64,000 nucleotides of DNA from Bradyrhizobium sp. ISRA430 (lineage in GTDB: Bacteria > Pseudomonadota > Alphaproteobacteria > Rhizobiales > Xanthobacteraceae): positions 3,100,001-3,164,000 of the forward strand of contig NZ_CP094516.1 in NCBI RefSeq assembly GCF_029909975.1, given 5' to 3'. Made by a program: the position numbers and the translations under genes. Below the pieces are notes generated by a model. That model searched no databases. It had not been told where the DNA came from and worked only from the letters and a program-made list of their open reading frames with translations. Shown piece after piece: positions 20,801 to 29,895 of this stretch. Position 1 is the first letter of the stretch, and each line of letters begins with the position of its first letter.

Positions 20801-22734
20801 GCCTGGCGATGAACGCCATCACCCCCGACAACGTCCTCAACGCAGCGGAGGCCGGCAGCACGGTCGCCGTGACCGGCACGGTCGGCGGCGACGTACACAG
20901 CGGCGACATCGTCACCCTGACGGTAAACGGCATGGCCTACACCGGCACGGTCTCGGGCACGAGCTTCAGCATCGGCGTGGCCGGCAGCGATATCGCTGCC
21001 GATAGCGACCATACGGTCGACGCGAGCGTCACCACGACTGACGCGGCCGGCAACGCGACCACGGCCACGGCGACCAAGAGCTACGCGGTCGACACCACCG
21101 CCGATTCAGCGCCAACGGCCGCGGTTGACATCACGCCGACCACAATCGACGCTACCGGCAAGAGCTCAGTCGCGTACACGATTGCGGGCGTCGATCCCGA
21201 TGCGACCGCCAGCGTCACCTTCACAAGCAGCGGTGGCGGCTCCGTGACGGTCAATGCGCTGGGCAATGGTACGCACAATATCGACCTGACGTCCCTGAGT
21301 GACGGGACCGTCACTGCAACGATCGCACTGACGGATATTGCCGGCAACAGTGCGACCGGTATCGGTGACACCGCGAGCCTGACCACCAGCTCAGGCGGCA
21401 TCACCCAAAACGGCACGTCGGGCCCCGACGTCATGACAGGCACGCCTTTCGACGACACGTTGAACGGCCTCGGCGGCGACGACACCCTGATCGGAAATGG
21501 CGGTAACGACAATCTCCAGGGCGGAGCCGGCAACGATACGTTCATGTACAAGGTCGGTGACGGAGCCGACACCATGAACGGCGGTGCGGGCACCGACAGC
21601 CTCTACATCACGGGAACTGCCGGCGACGACACCATCCACGTCGTCGCATCCAGCAGCACCCTCACCGGGCTCGAGGGAGGCACACTTGCCGGTATCGAGC
21701 GCGTGTATCTCGATCTCGGTGCTGGAAATGCGGACACGCTGAGCTATGCCGGCACGACCGCCAGCCTGACCGTCAACCTGCTGCAGTCGAATGCGACCGG
21801 GTTCACCTCGATCGCAGGCGTCGAGAACGTGACCGGCGGCTCTGGCAGCGATGATCTTACCGGAGATGCCCACGACAACGTGCTCGACGGCGGAGCCGGC
21901 AGCGACACCATCATCGGCGGTGGCGGAAATGACGTGATCTTCGGTGGCGCCGGCAATGATTTGATCATCTACAAGGTCGGCGATGGCGTCGATACCATCG
22001 ACGGCGGCGCCGGTACCGATACGCTGGAAATTGACGGAACGTCCGGCACCGACGTCCTCAACGTCGTGGTGACAGGCTCCACAATCACCGGTCTTGCCGG
22101 AGGGACAGTTACCAACGTGGAGAAGGTGGAGCTCAATCTTCTTGGCAGCACGAACGACATGCTAAGCTACGCCGGGACCACGTCGAACATCACCGTCAAT
22201 CTGGCCAACCAGGCCGGGACGGGATTTGTCTCGGTCGCCGGCGTCGAGCACGTCACGGGAGGTAGCGGCAACGATACCCTGACCGGCAATTCGGCGGCCA
22301 ACCAGCTCATCGGTGGCGACGGCAACGACAAGATCAACGGTGGTGCCGGAGCCGACACGCTCACCGGCGGCGATGGCAGCGATACATTCGTCTACACGTC
22401 GCTCGCAAACTCGCGCGTGGCCGCGTTCGACACCATCAACGACTTTACGACCGGTGTCGACAAGCTCCAGATCGGTCACGCGCTCAACGGCCTGACCACC
22501 GGCTTGACGAAAACCACCGGTATCACCGGCGACCTGGCGACGGATCTCGCGAGCATCCTCAACAACACGAACCTCAAGGCCAATGGTGCCGCGGAAGTCA
22601 CCATCGCCAGCGGTAGCGACGCCGGCACCTACGTGATCATCAACGATGGAGCGGCCGGCTATAAGGCCGGAAACGACGCCGTCATCAAGCTGGCTGGCGC
22701 CCCGCTCCTGCACACCACGGACTTCATCATCTGA
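11827..22734 (+). CDS. Giant RTX adhesin: DUF4347, Ig-like repeats, RTX
   Basis: Predicted cell-surface or biofilm adhesin of about 3,635 residues, exported by the type I system encoded directly after it. Residues 1-185 are a DUF4347 domain with conserved His62 (LIAHGAPG) and Cys105 (LWACNAARG), a caspase-like pair. A beta-solenoid-like stretch with repeated GTLTD and TLIGSGT motifs follows (DNA 12,350-14,160). Next are two Ig-like units of a second type (14,190-14,870) and 20 Ig-like units of 104 residues (14,878-21,108). Ca-binding GGxGND repeats and the uncleaved C-terminal secretion signal complete it (21,410-22,734). The frame is open to a TTG at 11743, but homology begins at ATG 11827. 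No dialanine LapG-type retention module was recognised. Many repeats make assembly errors possible. Confidence 0.85.
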   Translation: MITSHHEIAFIDRNVDQLTALLAGLRAEVEPIVLSADAPAPRQMADVLKHRSDLAAIHLIAHGAPGQVNCGTSALTLETIENEDEDLAAIGRALGNGGSLQLWACNAARGARGTAFVDALARATGAQVLAATGLVGAAALGGGWELHARSGANHAQAPLTAQGIGNYAAVMAAKTWTGGGSTGNPNSGNWSSSGNWSPSGVPAAGDDVTIGGNSGGSYTVTLDVSSAALNSLTMNFNNTATLLIGSGKTLNVTNTVSLNSTNIISMSGGTVNAGTLALIAPSANVTGFGTLSISGHYTGTGKLTANGGTLDVFGTVDSGVVLTIGTSSNSNLKLEGTATSAAITINNANQTLEIGASGSLTLTAAESITNGKIQLDGGTLTDASGLTIGASATLIGSGTVAANIAAGTGTITASGGVLNLNGTVASGNAFTIASASASTLKFSGTSTMATAVSITSANQTLEVGAGGNLTIGSTEIVTNGKIVLSGGTLTDSNGIVISSGATLSGTGTAGAITLSGGTITQTGGTLTLASIIGSGNVNGTITNAAITAKGGTLDLFGSIAGTSTLAIDFSAATILKIDGTVSSGAISIVSSNQTLEIGATGSLTLTSAQSITNGKIQLDGGTLTDAFGLSIDNAATLIGKGIVAATVNTSGIGTITASGGTLEFSSAVGSTSAASFHIANVAGSVLKFDGAVGTASIHPTITFDGGQGVLDLSSDTLPNFHGTIANFAGGEGIKVNGAAAAVLDSSGTFITVYDSAHNSLGTLNLSTSYAGSEFTVSSGTISVNADTTTPTGGTPDLIDASDSGVLHTDNITNVTAPAFTVTLDGTVAVGDTVQLLLDGSPLAHAVTHTISFADLSAGKVTLTVTAGDLGADGIKSISAKFSDVAGHTSTTSALAITLDTTAPTGGAPDLTAISDTGSSSTDDLTNETAPTFQVALDPSVQAGDTVELKLGGASLANPVLHTITAAEVAAQSVQLTVTAGDLGADGTKSLTAVFTDAAGNTSTTSATVITLDTTPPTASITLDAITPDNILNAAEAGSTVTVTGTVGGDVHDGDTVTLTVNGTTYTGMVSGTTFSIGIAGSNLTADGDRTVDASVTTADAAGNATTATATKAYAVDTVAPTATLAVNDITADNVLNAAEASATVAVTGTVGGDVHDGDTVALTVNGTAYNGVVSGTTFSIGINGSDLVADADHTVDASVTTTDPAGNSTTATATKAYTVDTTAPTASIAVDAITSDNVLNAAEAGGTVAVTGTVGGDVHDGDTVTLTVNGTAYTGAASNGGFSINVAGSDLAADGDHAVDASVTTTDPAGNSTTATATKVYAVDTTAPTASIAVDAITSDNVLNAAEAGGTVAVTGTVGGDVHDGDTVTLTVNGNAYTGTVSGTTFSIGVAGSDLTADGDHAVDASVTTTDTAGNSTTATTTKTYAVDTAAPSASITLDAITADNVLNAAEAAGTVAVTGTVGGDVHEGDTVTLTVNSTAYTGVVSGTTFSINVAGSDLAADGDHAVDASVTTTDQAGNSTTATAAKAYTVDTTAPTASIAVDAITPDNVLNAAEAGGTVAVAGTVGGDVHDGDTVTLTVNGTAYTGVVSGTTFSIHVNGSDLAADGDHTVDASVTTTDAAGNSTTATATKAYAVDTVAPTASLGVNDITADNVLNAAEAGGTIAVTGTVGGDVHDGDTVTLTVNGTAYSGAVSGTTFSIGVAGSDLAADLDHTVDASVTTIDAAGNSTTATTTKAYAVDTVAPTASLAVDAITTDNVLNAAEAGGTIAVTGTVGGDVHDGDTVTLTVNGNAYTGVVSGTTFSIGVAGSDLATDADHTVDASVATTDAAGNSTTATTTKVYAVDTVAPTASVALDAITADNVLNAAEAAGTVAVTGTIGGDVHDGDTVTLTVNGNAYAGTVSGTTFSIGVVGSDLAADGDHTVDASVTTTDAAGNSTTATTTKAYAVDTTATASIALDSITADNVLNAAEAGGTVAVTGTVGGDVHDGDTVTLTVNGSAYAGAVSGTTFSINVAGNDLAADADRTVDASVTTTDAAGNSTTATATKGYAVDTVAPAATLAVNDITSDNVLNAAEAGGTVAVTGTVGGDVHDGDTVTLTVNGTAYTGTVSGTSFSISVAGSDLAADGDHTVDAGVTTTDAAGNSTTTTTTKLYTVDTVAPAASLAVNDITSDNVLNAAEAGGTVAVTGTVGGDVHDGDTVTLTVNGNAYIGAVSSMTFSISVNGSDLAADGDHTVDASVTTTDAAGNSSTATATKAYTVDTAAPTASLAVNDITPDNVLNAAEAGSTVAVTGTVGGDVHDGDTVTLTVNGNAYTGTVSGTTFSIGVAGSDLATDADHTVDASVTTTDAAGNSTTATTIKLYTVDTVAPTASLAVNDITSDNVLNAAEANGTVAVTGTVGGDVHAGDTVTLTVNGNAYTGTVSGTTFSIGVAGSDLAADGDHTVDASVTTADAAGNSTTATAAKSYTVDTTGTASIAVSNITTDNVLNATEAGSTIAVTGTVGGDVHDGDTVTLTVNGNAYTGTVSGTSFSIAVAGSDLAADGDHTVDASVTTTDAAGNSTTATATKAYTVDTVAPAASLTVNDVTADNVLNAAEAGSTVTVTGTVGGDVHDGDTITLTVNGNAYAGTVSGTSFNIGVAGSDLAADLNHTVDASVTTTDAAGNSTTATATKAYTIDTVAPIASLTVNDITADDVLNAAEASSTVAVTGTVGGDVHDGDTITLTVNGNAYTGTVSGTTFSITVNGSDLAADLDHTVDASVTTADAAGNSTTATATKAYTVDTVAPIASLTVNDITTDNVLNATEAGSTVAVTGTVGGDVHSGDTVTLTVNGTAYTGTVSGTTFSIGVAGSDLAADGDHTVDASVTTTDAAGNSTTATASKTYTVDTAGTASIAVNDITADNVINAAEAGSTIAVTGTVGGDAHDGDTVTLTVNGNAYTGTVSGTNFSITVNGSDLAADADHTVDASVTTTDAVGNSTTASAIKTYTVDTVAPTASLAMNAITPDNVLNAAEAGSTVAVTGTVGGDVHSGDIVTLTVNGMAYTGTVSGTSFSIGVAGSDIAADSDHTVDASVTTTDAAGNATTATATKSYAVDTTADSAPTAAVDITPTTIDATGKSSVAYTIAGVDPDATASVTFTSSGGGSVTVNALGNGTHNIDLTSLSDGTVTATIALTDIAGNSATGIGDTASLTTSSGGITQNGTSGPDVMTGTPFDDTLNGLGGDDTLIGNGGNDNLQGGAGNDTFMYKVGDGADTMNGGAGTDSLYITGTAGDDTIHVVASSSTLTGLEGGTLAGIERVYLDLGAGNADTLSYAGTTASLTVNLLQSNATGFTSIAGVENVTGGSGSDDLTGDAHDNVLDGGAGSDTIIGGGGNDVIFGGAGNDLIIYKVGDGVDTIDGGAGTDTLEIDGTSGTDVLNVVVTGSTITGLAGGTVTNVEKVELNLLGSTNDMLSYAGTTSNITVNLANQAGTGFVSVAGVEHVTGGSGNDTLTGNSAANQLIGGDGNDKINGGAGADTLTGGDGSDTFVYTSLANSRVAAFDTINDFTTGVDKLQIGHALNGLTTGLTKTTGITGDLATDLASILNNTNLKANGAAEVTIASGSDAGTYVIINDGAAGYKAGNDAVIKLAGAPLLHTTDFII
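14878..21108 (+). repeat. 20 tandem 312-bp repeats (Ig-like units)
   Basis: Unit starts run from 14878 to 20797. The 19 intervals total 5,919 bases, which is 19 x 312 minus 9; the 9 bases are three single-codon losses at the TTATAS, TTGTAS and TAGTAS junctions. Each unit encodes 104 residues with [32 protein letters not shown] and AGNSTTAT. Units 3 and 4 share 112 identical bases (15488-15599 and 15800-15911). Units 11 and 12 are also nearly identical over their first third, which signals recent unit duplication or gene conversion. Confidence 0.95.
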
Positions 22735-22796
22735 CCAGGCATGTGCTCGGTTGATGAGAGCAGTCTGACGCGAGCGCAATTTGGCGGAGTCACACG

Positions 22797-24569
22797 ATGA
22801 AACTCGGACTCTTCAACAAGAGGTCAGCCGCCACCCCGCCAACGGGAGGAGGGAGAGGGATCTATCGGCACAAGGATGAGCTGCGCGGCCTTCTCCTATC
22901 GTGCAAGAGCTACTTCGTCACGGCTCTGATCTTCAGCCTGGCAATCAACCTGCTGTATCTCGCCGGGCCGCTTTACATGCTTCAGGTCTATGATCGCGTC
23001 GTATCGAGCGCGAGCATCGTCACGCTTGTGATGCTCACGCTCCTGTTGTTGATTGCCTTCGCAGCGCTTGCCGCCCTCGACATGATCCGGGCGCGGATTC
23101 TCGCACGCGCGTCGGTTCGGCTCGACCAGCGGATGGCGGGACGCGTGATCTCGGCAATCGTCGATGCGTCGCTGAAGACGGGTGTCGCAAAGAGCCAGTA
23201 TCTCCGCGATTTCGACAATTTTCGGCAATGCGTTACCGGTGCCGGGATTCACGCCATCTTCGACCTCCCGTGGGCGCCAATCTACGTTGCGGTGATCTTT
23301 GTCCTGCACCCGCTGCTGGGAGCCTTCGCGCTTGCCTCCGCAGTCGCGCTGCTGCTCCTCGCGCTCCTGAATGAACGCTGGGTGCGCACGCCGCTCACCG
23401 AAGCCCACGAAGCCAGTGCCAGAAGCTACGGTTTCACCGACATGAGCCTTCGCAACTCGGAGGCCATACAGGCGATGGGCATGCTTGATGGCCTACTTCA
23501 CAGGTGGGGGCGCGACCGCAATCTGGCGCTGGATCGCCAGGTGGTCGCGAGCGATCGCGCTGCGGCCATGTCGAGCCTGACCCGCTTCCTTCGGTTGTCC
23601 GTGCAATCCATCATTCTTGGCCTTGGCGCCTATCTCGTGATCGAACGCGTCACGACGGTCGGCGCGATGTTTGCGGCCTCGATCCTGCTCGGTCGTGCGA
23701 TGCAGCCGGTCGAGCAGATCGTGGGTGTCTGGCGCAGCATCGCGTCTGCGCGCAACTCCTACAGGCGCGTCGAGGCGCTTCTCAAGTCGATTCCGGCCGC
23801 CGAGCCGCGACTTTCGCTGCCGAAACCCGCAGGCGACCTGTCCGTCGAAAACGTGAGCTATTCGCTTCAGGGAAGCAAGCGACCGATCCTCCGCAACATA
23901 AGCTTCGACGTCTCGGCGGGCGAACTTCTTGGCCTCGTCGGGCCTTCGGGTGCCGGAAAATCGACGCTTGCGCGCCAGATCATCGGCGTGCTGGCGCCGT
24001 CAGCCGGCTCGGTTCGTCTCGATGGCGCCGACGTATCGACCTGGCCGCGAGGCGCGTTCGGCCGGTATGTCGGCTACCTGCCGCAGGACATCGAATTGTT
24101 CGCCGATACCGTCGCGGCCAACATCAGCCGGTTCAACAAAGGTAGCGATGAGAGCGTCATCGAGGCTGCAAAGCTTGCCGGCGTTCATGAGATGATCTTG
24201 CGCCTTCCGGACGGATACGACACACAGGTCGGTGAAGGCGGCGCGGTCCTCTCCGGCGGCTATCGCCAGCGGATCGGGCTGGCGCGCGCGATCTATGGAA
24301 ATCCGCGCCTTGTCGTGCTCGATGAGCCCGCATCGAACCTCGATGTCGATGGCGACGCCGCGCTGACGGAGTGCCTCGTGCAACTGAAGAAGGCCGGGAC
24401 CACCGTCGTCATCATATCCCATCGTCCGAGCACGCTCGGTGTGGTCGACAAGATTGTGATGATCCGAGACGGTGCAGTGGAGTTGTTCGGTCCGCGAGGC
24501 GAGATCTTGGCACGGTTGACCAAGCCGGTGGTCGTTCCGGCTGCGGCATCGAAAAGTCTCGCTTCATAG
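22797..24569 (+). CDS. Type I secretion ABC exporter (PrtD family)
   Basis: Inner-membrane half-transporter that powers export of the two RTX proteins encoded upstream. It has 590 residues. An N-terminal membrane domain with about six segments spans residues 40-310 (LYLAGPLYMLQVYDRVVSS is the PrtD/HasD hallmark). The nucleotide-binding domain has Walker A GPSGAGKST (G382, K388), signature LSGGYRQR and Walker B LVVLDEP. No C39-like peptidase domain precedes it, so substrates keep their C-terminal signal uncleaved. It starts 62 bases after the adhesin and ends 27 bases before the adaptor gene, so the four genes look like one operon. Confidence 0.93.
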   Translation: MKLGLFNKRSAATPPTGGGRGIYRHKDELRGLLLSCKSYFVTALIFSLAINLLYLAGPLYMLQVYDRVVSSASIVTLVMLTLLLLIAFAALAALDMIRARILARASVRLDQRMAGRVISAIVDASLKTGVAKSQYLRDFDNFRQCVTGAGIHAIFDLPWAPIYVAVIFVLHPLLGAFALASAVALLLLALLNERWVRTPLTEAHEASARSYGFTDMSLRNSEAIQAMGMLDGLLHRWGRDRNLALDRQVVASDRAAAMSSLTRFLRLSVQSIILGLGAYLVIERVTTVGAMFAASILLGRAMQPVEQIVGVWRSIASARNSYRRVEALLKSIPAAEPRLSLPKPAGDLSVENVSYSLQGSKRPILRNISFDVSAGELLGLVGPSGAGKSTLARQIIGVLAPSAGSVRLDGADVSTWPRGAFGRYVGYLPQDIELFADTVAANISRFNKGSDESVIEAAKLAGVHEMILRLPDGYDTQVGEGGAVLSGGYRQRIGLARAIYGNPRLVVLDEPASNLDVDGDAALTECLVQLKKAGTTVVIISHRPSTLGVVDKIVMIRDGAVELFGPRGEILARLTKPVVVPAAASKSLAS

Positions 24570-24596
24570 ACGAGCCGGAGCCGCGCAGGAGGATAC

Positions 24597-25931
24597 ATGA
24601 CGAGAGCTGCGATTTCAGCGACGTGGCCGGCGGCCCTTGCCGACCCAGTGGGTCCCAGCGATTCCTACCGTGGATCGGCCGTCGCTGGATGGCTTGTTAT
24701 ACTCGCATTCTTTGGCGGCCTCGGCGTGTGGTCCGTGACGGCACCGCTCAATGGTGCCGTCGTAGCGAATGGCATCGTGAAGGTCGACGGCAACAGAAAG
24801 AGCGTTCAGCATCTCGATGGTGGTATCGTCAAGGAATTGCGAGTCAGAGAGGGAGATCAGGTCGAGGTCGGCGAGACTCTCATCGTCCTCGACGACACGC
24901 AGGCGCGCGCCGAGTTCGATGTGCTGTCCGAACAATTTACCGTCCTGCGAGCCACGGAAGAGAGGCTCCGGACGGAATTCACCGGTGGCTCCAGTCTCGT
25001 TGTGCCGGCTGACGTCGGCGAGGAAACCCAGGCCAGGAGCATTTGGGACAATCAGGTCCGGCAGTTTGAGAGCCGGCGCGTGGCGTTGGACGGTCAGCGC
25101 AACATCATCAGGGAGAAGATCTCGCAGCTCGAGCACCAGATTGTTGGCGGCGAAGCGCAGGTGAGAGCTCTCAACGCGCAACTCGACTCTGTTCGCGAAG
25201 AAATGAAGTCGATTGCACCTCTGGTGGACAAGGGACTTATCGCGAGGCCACGCTATCTGCAGCTCGAGCGGGCTGGTGCCGGGCTCGACGGACAATCGGC
25301 CGATGCCATGGCAAACATAGCCAAGGCCCGGCAAGCAATTGCCGAACAGCAGCAGCAGATCGTGCAGCTCGACAACGACCGCATGGCCGACGTAACCAAG
25401 GAGCTGCGCGACGTCCAGGCGAAGCTTCTCGAAGTCATTCCGCGTCTCGCCAATGCCGGCGCCGTTCTGACGCGAATGGAGATTCGCTCGCCGTACGCCG
25501 GTCGTGTCGTTGGCCTGACCGTCTTTTCCGTCGGCGGCGTGATTCAGCGGGGAGAGAAGATTCTGGACGTGGTCCCCGAAAAGGACGCGCTCGTGGTCGA
25601 AACCCAGGTTGCGGTCGAGGATATCAGCGAAGTCCGGCCCAAGATGCGCGCTGAGGTGCACCTGACCGCATACAAGCAGCGGATCACTCCGATCGTTCAC
25701 GGCACCGTGCTTCAGGTCTCGGCGGATCGGCTCACGGAAAACCGGACGGGTACGCCGTACTACACCGCCCTGCTCAAGCTCGACGAGGCCGAGCTTGCGG
25801 ACATGCCGAACGTTCAGCTCTATCCTGGCATGCCGGCCACGGTCATGGTCCCCACCACGGAGCGGACAGCATTTGAATATCTTGTGGGTCCGCTCGTGAT
25901 GTCGTTCAAACACGGATTTCGGCAGAAATAG
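24597..25931 (+). CDS. HlyD-family type I secretion adaptor
   Basis: Periplasmic membrane-fusion protein (PrtE/HlyD type, 444 residues) that links the ABC exporter to an outer-membrane TolC channel. One N-terminal membrane helix lies at about residues 25-45 (VAGWLVILAFFGGLGVWSV). It is followed by the lipoyl/barrel-sandwich half (GAVVANGIVKVDGNRKSVQH), a long coiled-coil hairpin (about 90-290) and the conserved EIRSPYAGRVVGL and C-terminal MPATVMVPTTERTAFEYLVGP. ATG 24597 follows AGGAGGATAC. A TolC homologue is absent from the window and must be supplied in trans. Confidence 0.93.
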   Translation: MTRAAISATWPAALADPVGPSDSYRGSAVAGWLVILAFFGGLGVWSVTAPLNGAVVANGIVKVDGNRKSVQHLDGGIVKELRVREGDQVEVGETLIVLDDTQARAEFDVLSEQFTVLRATEERLRTEFTGGSSLVVPADVGEETQARSIWDNQVRQFESRRVALDGQRNIIREKISQLEHQIVGGEAQVRALNAQLDSVREEMKSIAPLVDKGLIARPRYLQLERAGAGLDGQSADAMANIAKARQAIAEQQQQIVQLDNDRMADVTKELRDVQAKLLEVIPRLANAGAVLTRMEIRSPYAGRVVGLTVFSVGGVIQRGEKILDVVPEKDALVVETQVAVEDISEVRPKMRAEVHLTAYKQRITPIVHGTVLQVSADRLTENRTGTPYYTALLKLDEAELADMPNVQLYPGMPATVMVPTTERTAFEYLVGPLVMSFKHGFRQK

Positions 25932-25949
25932 CGGACGGTTCTCGTCCGC
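25931..25949 (+). terminator. Stem-loop ending the type I secretion operon
   Basis: GCGGACG (25931-25937) pairs with CGTCCGC (25943-25949) around a GTTCT loop, immediately after the adaptor stop codon. Only a short TTCC follows, so termination strength is uncertain. Confidence 0.45.
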
Positions 25950-26031
25950 TTCCGGAAGAGGCGAGGCATTGGCCGTGCGGCCGAGGCCTACGATGATGCC
26001 GTCAGAAGCGCCGCGGGCGCCCCGTCGGCCA

Positions 26032-26571
26032 TCAGGCTGGAGCCTTGAAATCGTAGGAGATGCGTCCCGCCGGCAGATAGAACAGCGCGATGACTGCGCC
26101 GCCCCTGACCTCCGGATAGTGCCGGCTGCCGGGATCCGGCGCCGTCCAGCCCGGTCCCTGCCAGCCCTGAAGTCCCCTCAATTCCGCGCCCTTGTTCAGG
26201 GGCACCACCAGGTTAAGCTCGCCATAGGGATGGCCGTGATACTGCCCGCGCAGCACGTCTTGATCGTCCTCGTCCTTGAAGCGGCGTGGATCGGCGCTGT
26301 TCATGTAGACGGCAGTGATGCTGAACTGGAATGTTTCGGGCATCGGTTCCAGGATGCGGCTGCGTCGGTAGTTCGGACCCTCCACTTCCTGATTCGCCGC
26401 CCAGCCCTCCTCGACGCCAATCTTGATGAGGCGCGAGAGGTCCTGATAGAGCGCACTTTCCTCGCCGTATGTATCGTTGAGCCAACGCTCCATCTTGGCG
26501 CCGGGCGTCATATCCTTGACTTCCCGTAGAAACGGGATGCTGCGCTGGATGAGATCTTCTCGGCTTCCCAT
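26032..26571 (-). CDS. pnbB: 4-hydroxylaminobenzoate lyase-like (DUF4863)
   Basis: The 179-residue product resembles the DUF4863 family typified by PnbB, which converts 4-hydroxylaminobenzoate to protocatechuate and ammonia. Recognisable blocks are YHGHPYGELNLVVPL, GWQGPGWTAPDPGS and HYPEVRGGAVIALFYLPAGR, a cupin-like pattern whose His residues could bind metal. The frame is open to 26631, but AAGGAG lies six bases before the ATG at 26571, so that start is chosen; the one two codons earlier touches the ribosome site. It lies 25 bases after a PnbA-like nitroreductase, the enzyme that would supply its substrate. Family recognition is from memory; the substrate is inferred from context. Confidence 0.7.
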   Translation of the reverse strand: MGSREDLIQRSIPFLREVKDMTPGAKMERWLNDTYGEESALYQDLSRLIKIGVEEGWAANQEVEGPNYRRSRILEPMPETFQFSITAVYMNSADPRRFKDEDDQDVLRGQYHGHPYGELNLVVPLNKGAELRGLQGWQGPGWTAPDPGSRHYPEVRGGAVIALFYLPAGRISYDFKAPA

Positions 26572-26596
26572 GGCCATCTCCTTGTCGCGTTTGTTG

Positions 26597-27316
26597 TTAA
26601 GCTTCGAAACCCGCAAACGTGGCGAATGCATCGACGTCCGCTCGCGGCATCAATCTTTCCCTCGCCTCCGCCTTGGCGCGGCCGATCGAGATGCCGCACA
26701 CCACCATCTGCTCTGCGGGAATGGAGAGCAGCGGGCGCAGGATCCGGTGATATTTGGCAAATGTTTCCTGCGGACACGAATGCAGCCCGCGCCCCGCCGC
26801 GGCCAGCAATACGTTTTGAATGAACATGCCGAGATCGAGCCAGCTCCCGACTTCGAGGCGGCGGTCGATGGTAACGATCAATCCCACCGGCGCGCCAAAG
26901 AATGCGTAGTTCCTGGCGGTTTGCCTGCCCCTCGCTTCGATATCCGTTTGCGCGATGCCGAGCGAGCCGTAGAACAGCCGACCGAACTCCTGCCGCCGAT
27001 CGAGGTATGGCTCAGGCAAGTCGCTTGCATAATATCGGTACTCGGACACGTGTTCGTTTCGTGCTTCCCCGTGCGCGCGCAGAAGGGCCGCCGACACCTT
27101 CTCCTTCATTGCGCCGGCAAGCACGTGGACGTGCCAGGGCTGGATGTTCGCGCCGCTCGGTGCGAATCGCGCCACGCGGAGGATCTGCTCGATGGTCTGT
27201 CGCGGGACCGGATCACCGGAGAACTCTCGGCATGCGAATCGGGAAGCGATGATGTCGTCGATCCGATTCCGCGCAACGTCGCGCTTACCGATCACGACTT
27301 CTTCAAGAGCGGACAT
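26597..27316 (-). CDS. pnbA: Nitroreductase (PnbA-like)
   Basis: FMN- and NAD(P)H-dependent nitroreductase-family enzyme of 239 residues. The blocks are typical: SRFACREFSGDPVPRQTIEQIL (cofactor-binding Arg), RFAPSGANIQPWHVHVL, then DLGMFIQNVLLAAAGRGLHSCPQE and the C-terminal VVCGISIGRAK. Next to a PnbB-like lyase, reduction of 4-nitrobenzoate to the hydroxylamine is the likely reaction. The ATG at 27316 follows GGAGGAAGGGGG and overlaps the 3' end of the binding-protein gene by 25 bases, so translation is probably coupled. Other nitroaromatic substrates are possible. Confidence 0.75.
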   Translation of the reverse strand: MSALEEVVIGKRDVARNRIDDIIASRFACREFSGDPVPRQTIEQILRVARFAPSGANIQPWHVHVLAGAMKEKVSAALLRAHGEARNEHVSEYRYYASDLPEPYLDRRQEFGRLFYGSLGIAQTDIEARGRQTARNYAFFGAPVGLIVTIDRRLEVGSWLDLGMFIQNVLLAAAGRGLHSCPQETFAKYHRILRPLLSIPAEQMVVCGISIGRAKAEARERLMPRADVDAFATFAGFEA

Positions 27317-28524
27317 CCCCCTTCCTCCATCGGCTTGAACGCTTCCTCTCCGGGAATTGTCGCGAGCAGCTCGTAGTAATCGAACTTGTACCTGGACTCC
27401 TCCGGAGCCTTGACGCGGAACAGATACATGTCGCGGACCAGCCGACCGTCCTGACGGATGCGGCCGTTCCTCGTCATGAAGTCATTCACGGGCATTTCGC
27501 GCATCTTGGCAGCGACAGTCGGACCATCCAGCGTGCCCGCCGCCTCGACCGCCTTGAGGTAGTGCATGACGGCGCCATAGGTGCCTGCGTGGATCATGGT
27601 GGGGACCTTCCGGGCCTTCTCGATGAAGCGCCTCGACCATGCGCGCGTCTCATCGTTGAGGTCCCAGTAGAATGCCGAACTGAGCATCAAACCCTGGGCG
27701 CTCTGCAGCCCCAGACTGTGAATGTCGGCAATGAACACGATCAGACCGGCGAGCTTCTGCTGGCGCGTCACCCCGAACTCCCCCGCCTGCTTGACTGCGT
27801 TGATGAAATCGCCACCGGCGTCGGCGAGCGCGATCACGTCCGCCCCGGAAGCCTGTGCCTGCAGCAGGAAGGAGGAGAAATCGGGCGTGTTGATCGGATG
27901 CTTCACCGAACCGACGACCCTGCCGCCCGTGGCATCGATCACCTTGCGGCTATCAGCCTCGAGCTGGGCGCCGAGGGAATAATCGGCCGAAAGGAAGAAC
28001 CAGGACTTCGCGCCGAGACGCGAGATCGCTTTGGTCGTGCCTTGCGACAGTGCGTAGGTGTCATAGGTCCAGTGAATGCCGGTCACCGAGCATTCATCAC
28101 CGGTCAGGCGCGACGTCGCGGCGCCGGTGGCGAGAAACAGCTTCTTCTTGTCGCGGGTGATGCCCTGCACCGCCAGAGCAACGGCGGAATTGGGTACGTC
28201 GAGGATTACCTCGACGCCCTCGTTCTCCAGCCATCGTCGCGCAACCGCCGATCCCACATCGGCCTTGTTCTGATGGTCACCGGCGACGATCTGGACGGCG
28301 CGCCCCAGCACCTTGCCCTTGAAGTCGTCGACGGCCATCTGCGCCGCGACCACCGAGCCCTGGCCGCCATTGTCGGCGTAAAGGGAGGACATATCGGTAA
28401 GCACCCCAAGCTTGACCGGGCCATCCTGTGCAGTCGCGGACGTCGTCGCGAAGAGCGCCAACGCCAGGATCGCCCCGACCGCACTACCCTTGAAAACCCC
28501 CATCGACATCCCGCTGCATTTCAT
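27292..28524 (-). CDS. ABC solute-binding protein, branched-chain/aromatic type
   Basis: Periplasmic binding protein of the LivJ-like family (Peripla_BP_6), 410 residues. An N-terminal signal peptide ends near ATTSATAQDG. The mature start VKLGVLTDMSSLYADNGG is the usual first strand and ligand loop; DQDG-like and FFLSADYSLG blocks follow. It is the first gene of a three-gene operon with the nitroreductase and the lyase. Family members in aromatic catabolic operons bind benzoate-type acids, so uptake of the nitroaromatic substrate is inferred. No permease or ATPase gene is nearby, so it must use components encoded elsewhere. Confidence 0.85.
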   Translation of the reverse strand: MKCSGMSMGVFKGSAVGAILALALFATTSATAQDGPVKLGVLTDMSSLYADNGGQGSVVAAQMAVDDFKGKVLGRAVQIVAGDHQNKADVGSAVARRWLENEGVEVILDVPNSAVALAVQGITRDKKKLFLATGAATSRLTGDECSVTGIHWTYDTYALSQGTTKAISRLGAKSWFFLSADYSLGAQLEADSRKVIDATGGRVVGSVKHPINTPDFSSFLLQAQASGADVIALADAGGDFINAVKQAGEFGVTRQQKLAGLIVFIADIHSLGLQSAQGLMLSSAFYWDLNDETRAWSRRFIEKARKVPTMIHAGTYGAVMHYLKAVEAAGTLDGPTVAAKMREMPVNDFMTRNGRIRQDGRLVRDMYLFRVKAPEESRYKFDYYELLATIPGEEAFKPMEEGGCPLLKKS

Positions 28525-28602
28525 GGCCGCCTCCTCCAGACAACGCGCGGCGATAATGACGGGATCGCTCCATTGCGGAAGTGAAACTCTTGCAGATTGG
28601 TC

Positions 28603-28617
28603 CTGAACGGGGTTCAG
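28603..28617. promoter_or_regulatory. LysR-type operator dyad between binding protein and regulator
   Basis: CTGAAC-GGG-GTTCAG is a perfect dyad and contains T-N11-A (T28604, A28616), the LysR core. It sits in the 217-base divergent space, about 80 bases from the binding-protein start and 125 from the regulator start. Confidence 0.5.
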
Positions 28618-28741
28618 CTTGCCGACACCACGGCATCGCCGCCTGCTATGGGCGGCCCGCGCAGTTGCGTCGCCGTCGTGCCTCGCTTTAACTTGAGCTG
28701 CTTATTGACGCGCGATCCGCTCATAGACGGAAATCCTTATC

Positions 28742-29725
28742 GTGTCCGTTTCCTTCAAGACATTTGACTTGAACCTGCTCAAGGTCTTCGACGCCGTCAT
28801 GGAGGAACGCAGCGTGCTGCGCGCCAGCCAGAAGGTCGCATTGAGCCAGTCCGCCGTAAGCCACTCGCTCGCGCGGCTCCGCGAAATGCTCGAAGACGAG
28901 CTGTTCGTGCGGACGGCAAGTGGAATGCAGCCGACGGCGCGCGCGCTGACGATGGCGCCGCAAGTTCGCGCGGCGCTGCGATCGCTCGAATCGGCGGTCG
29001 AACTGCCGACCTTCGTCCCGGCGGCCTCCACCAAGCAATTCACGCTTGCCGCCAACGACTTCACCACGATGGTGCTGGCGTCTCCGCTCCTCGGAATCCT
29101 CGGTCGCGAGGCGCCGGCGGTCGACCTGATCATCAAGCCGGTGACGCGGATCGATCTTGCCGAACAGATCGATCTCGGCCGCATCGACGTCGCCATCGGC
29201 GTCTTTTCGATTCCGCCAAGCCGCTTCCGCACGGCGCTGCTGTTCGAATATGACGATGTGCTGATCGTCGGGGGAAGGCGTAAGCTCGGACGGCTCGACA
29301 AGGCGAAGCTTGCACGCCTGCCGCTGGTCGTCGTGTCCTTCGGTGGCGAGCAGGAAGGCGCGATCGGAGGCTTCATCTCCGAGCGGGGTCTTGCCAGGCG
29401 TTCGGAAATGTACGACCGCGTCGCGCTCGAACGAGCGCTATCCGAAAGTGATCGGCGGCCGCGGATCGCGGTTTCCTTGCCGCATTTTCTTGCGCTGCCC
29501 GCACTGCTCGTCGATTCCGAGCTCGCGGCCATCGTCCCGCGTCCGCTGGCACAAGCGCTTGCACAATCCCATGCGATCACGACCTACGAGCTGCCCTACA
29601 CCACGACGCCCGTCGAGGTACGGCTGCTGTGGCACGAACGTGTCGAGGGCGAGCCATCGCACGAATGGCTTCACGAAATCCTGCGGCGCGCAACCGAGGA
29701 CCTCCGGCGCAGAGCGCCGACCTGA
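28742..29725 (+). CDS. LysR-family regulator, PnbR-like position
   Basis: Transcription factor of 327 residues. The N-terminal winged helix (FDLNLLKVFDAVMEERSVLRAS, then SQSAVSHSLARLREMLEDELFVR) is of the NodD/NahR-like LysR branch. The remainder is the two-lobed effector-binding domain. It starts with GTG. It is transcribed away from the binding protein, nitroreductase and lyase operon, the usual layout for an activator of a neighbouring catabolic operon, and PnbR of the known 4-nitrobenzoate clusters is also a LysR protein. The effector is inferred to be a nitroaromatic acid or a pathway product. Confidence 0.85.
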   Translation: MSVSFKTFDLNLLKVFDAVMEERSVLRASQKVALSQSAVSHSLARLREMLEDELFVRTASGMQPTARALTMAPQVRAALRSLESAVELPTFVPAASTKQFTLAANDFTTMVLASPLLGILGREAPAVDLIIKPVTRIDLAEQIDLGRIDVAIGVFSIPPSRFRTALLFEYDDVLIVGGRRKLGRLDKAKLARLPLVVVSFGGEQEGAIGGFISERGLARRSEMYDRVALERALSESDRRPRIAVSLPHFLALPALLVDSELAAIVPRPLAQALAQSHAITTYELPYTTTPVEVRLLWHERVEGEPSHEWLHEILRRATEDLRRRAPT

Positions 29726-29833
29726 CACGAACCACGGCGAAGTCTGCGCCTATAGCCTTGGGGTTAGCATCGCATCCTGCGCGATAAGGCTTCTTTTCTG
29801 TGACCTCTCGCCAGCCCATCCAAGCCCCACATT

Positions 29834-29871
29834 CAAAAAAGAAGAACCCCGGCGGTTTCCCGCCGGGGTTC
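29834..29871 (-). terminator. Rho-independent terminator of the porin gene
   Basis: A 12-bp perfect stem (29844-29855 with 29860-29871) encloses a TTTC loop. On the minus strand it is followed by TTCTTTTTT. It begins 24 bases after the porin stop codon. Confidence 0.9.
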
Positions 29872-29895
29872 TCAATTCAAGTCGTTAGACCGGAA

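Noticed and set aside
14878..21108. CRISPR array
   Set aside because: The repeats are long, coding and in frame, with no short unique spacers and no cas genes.
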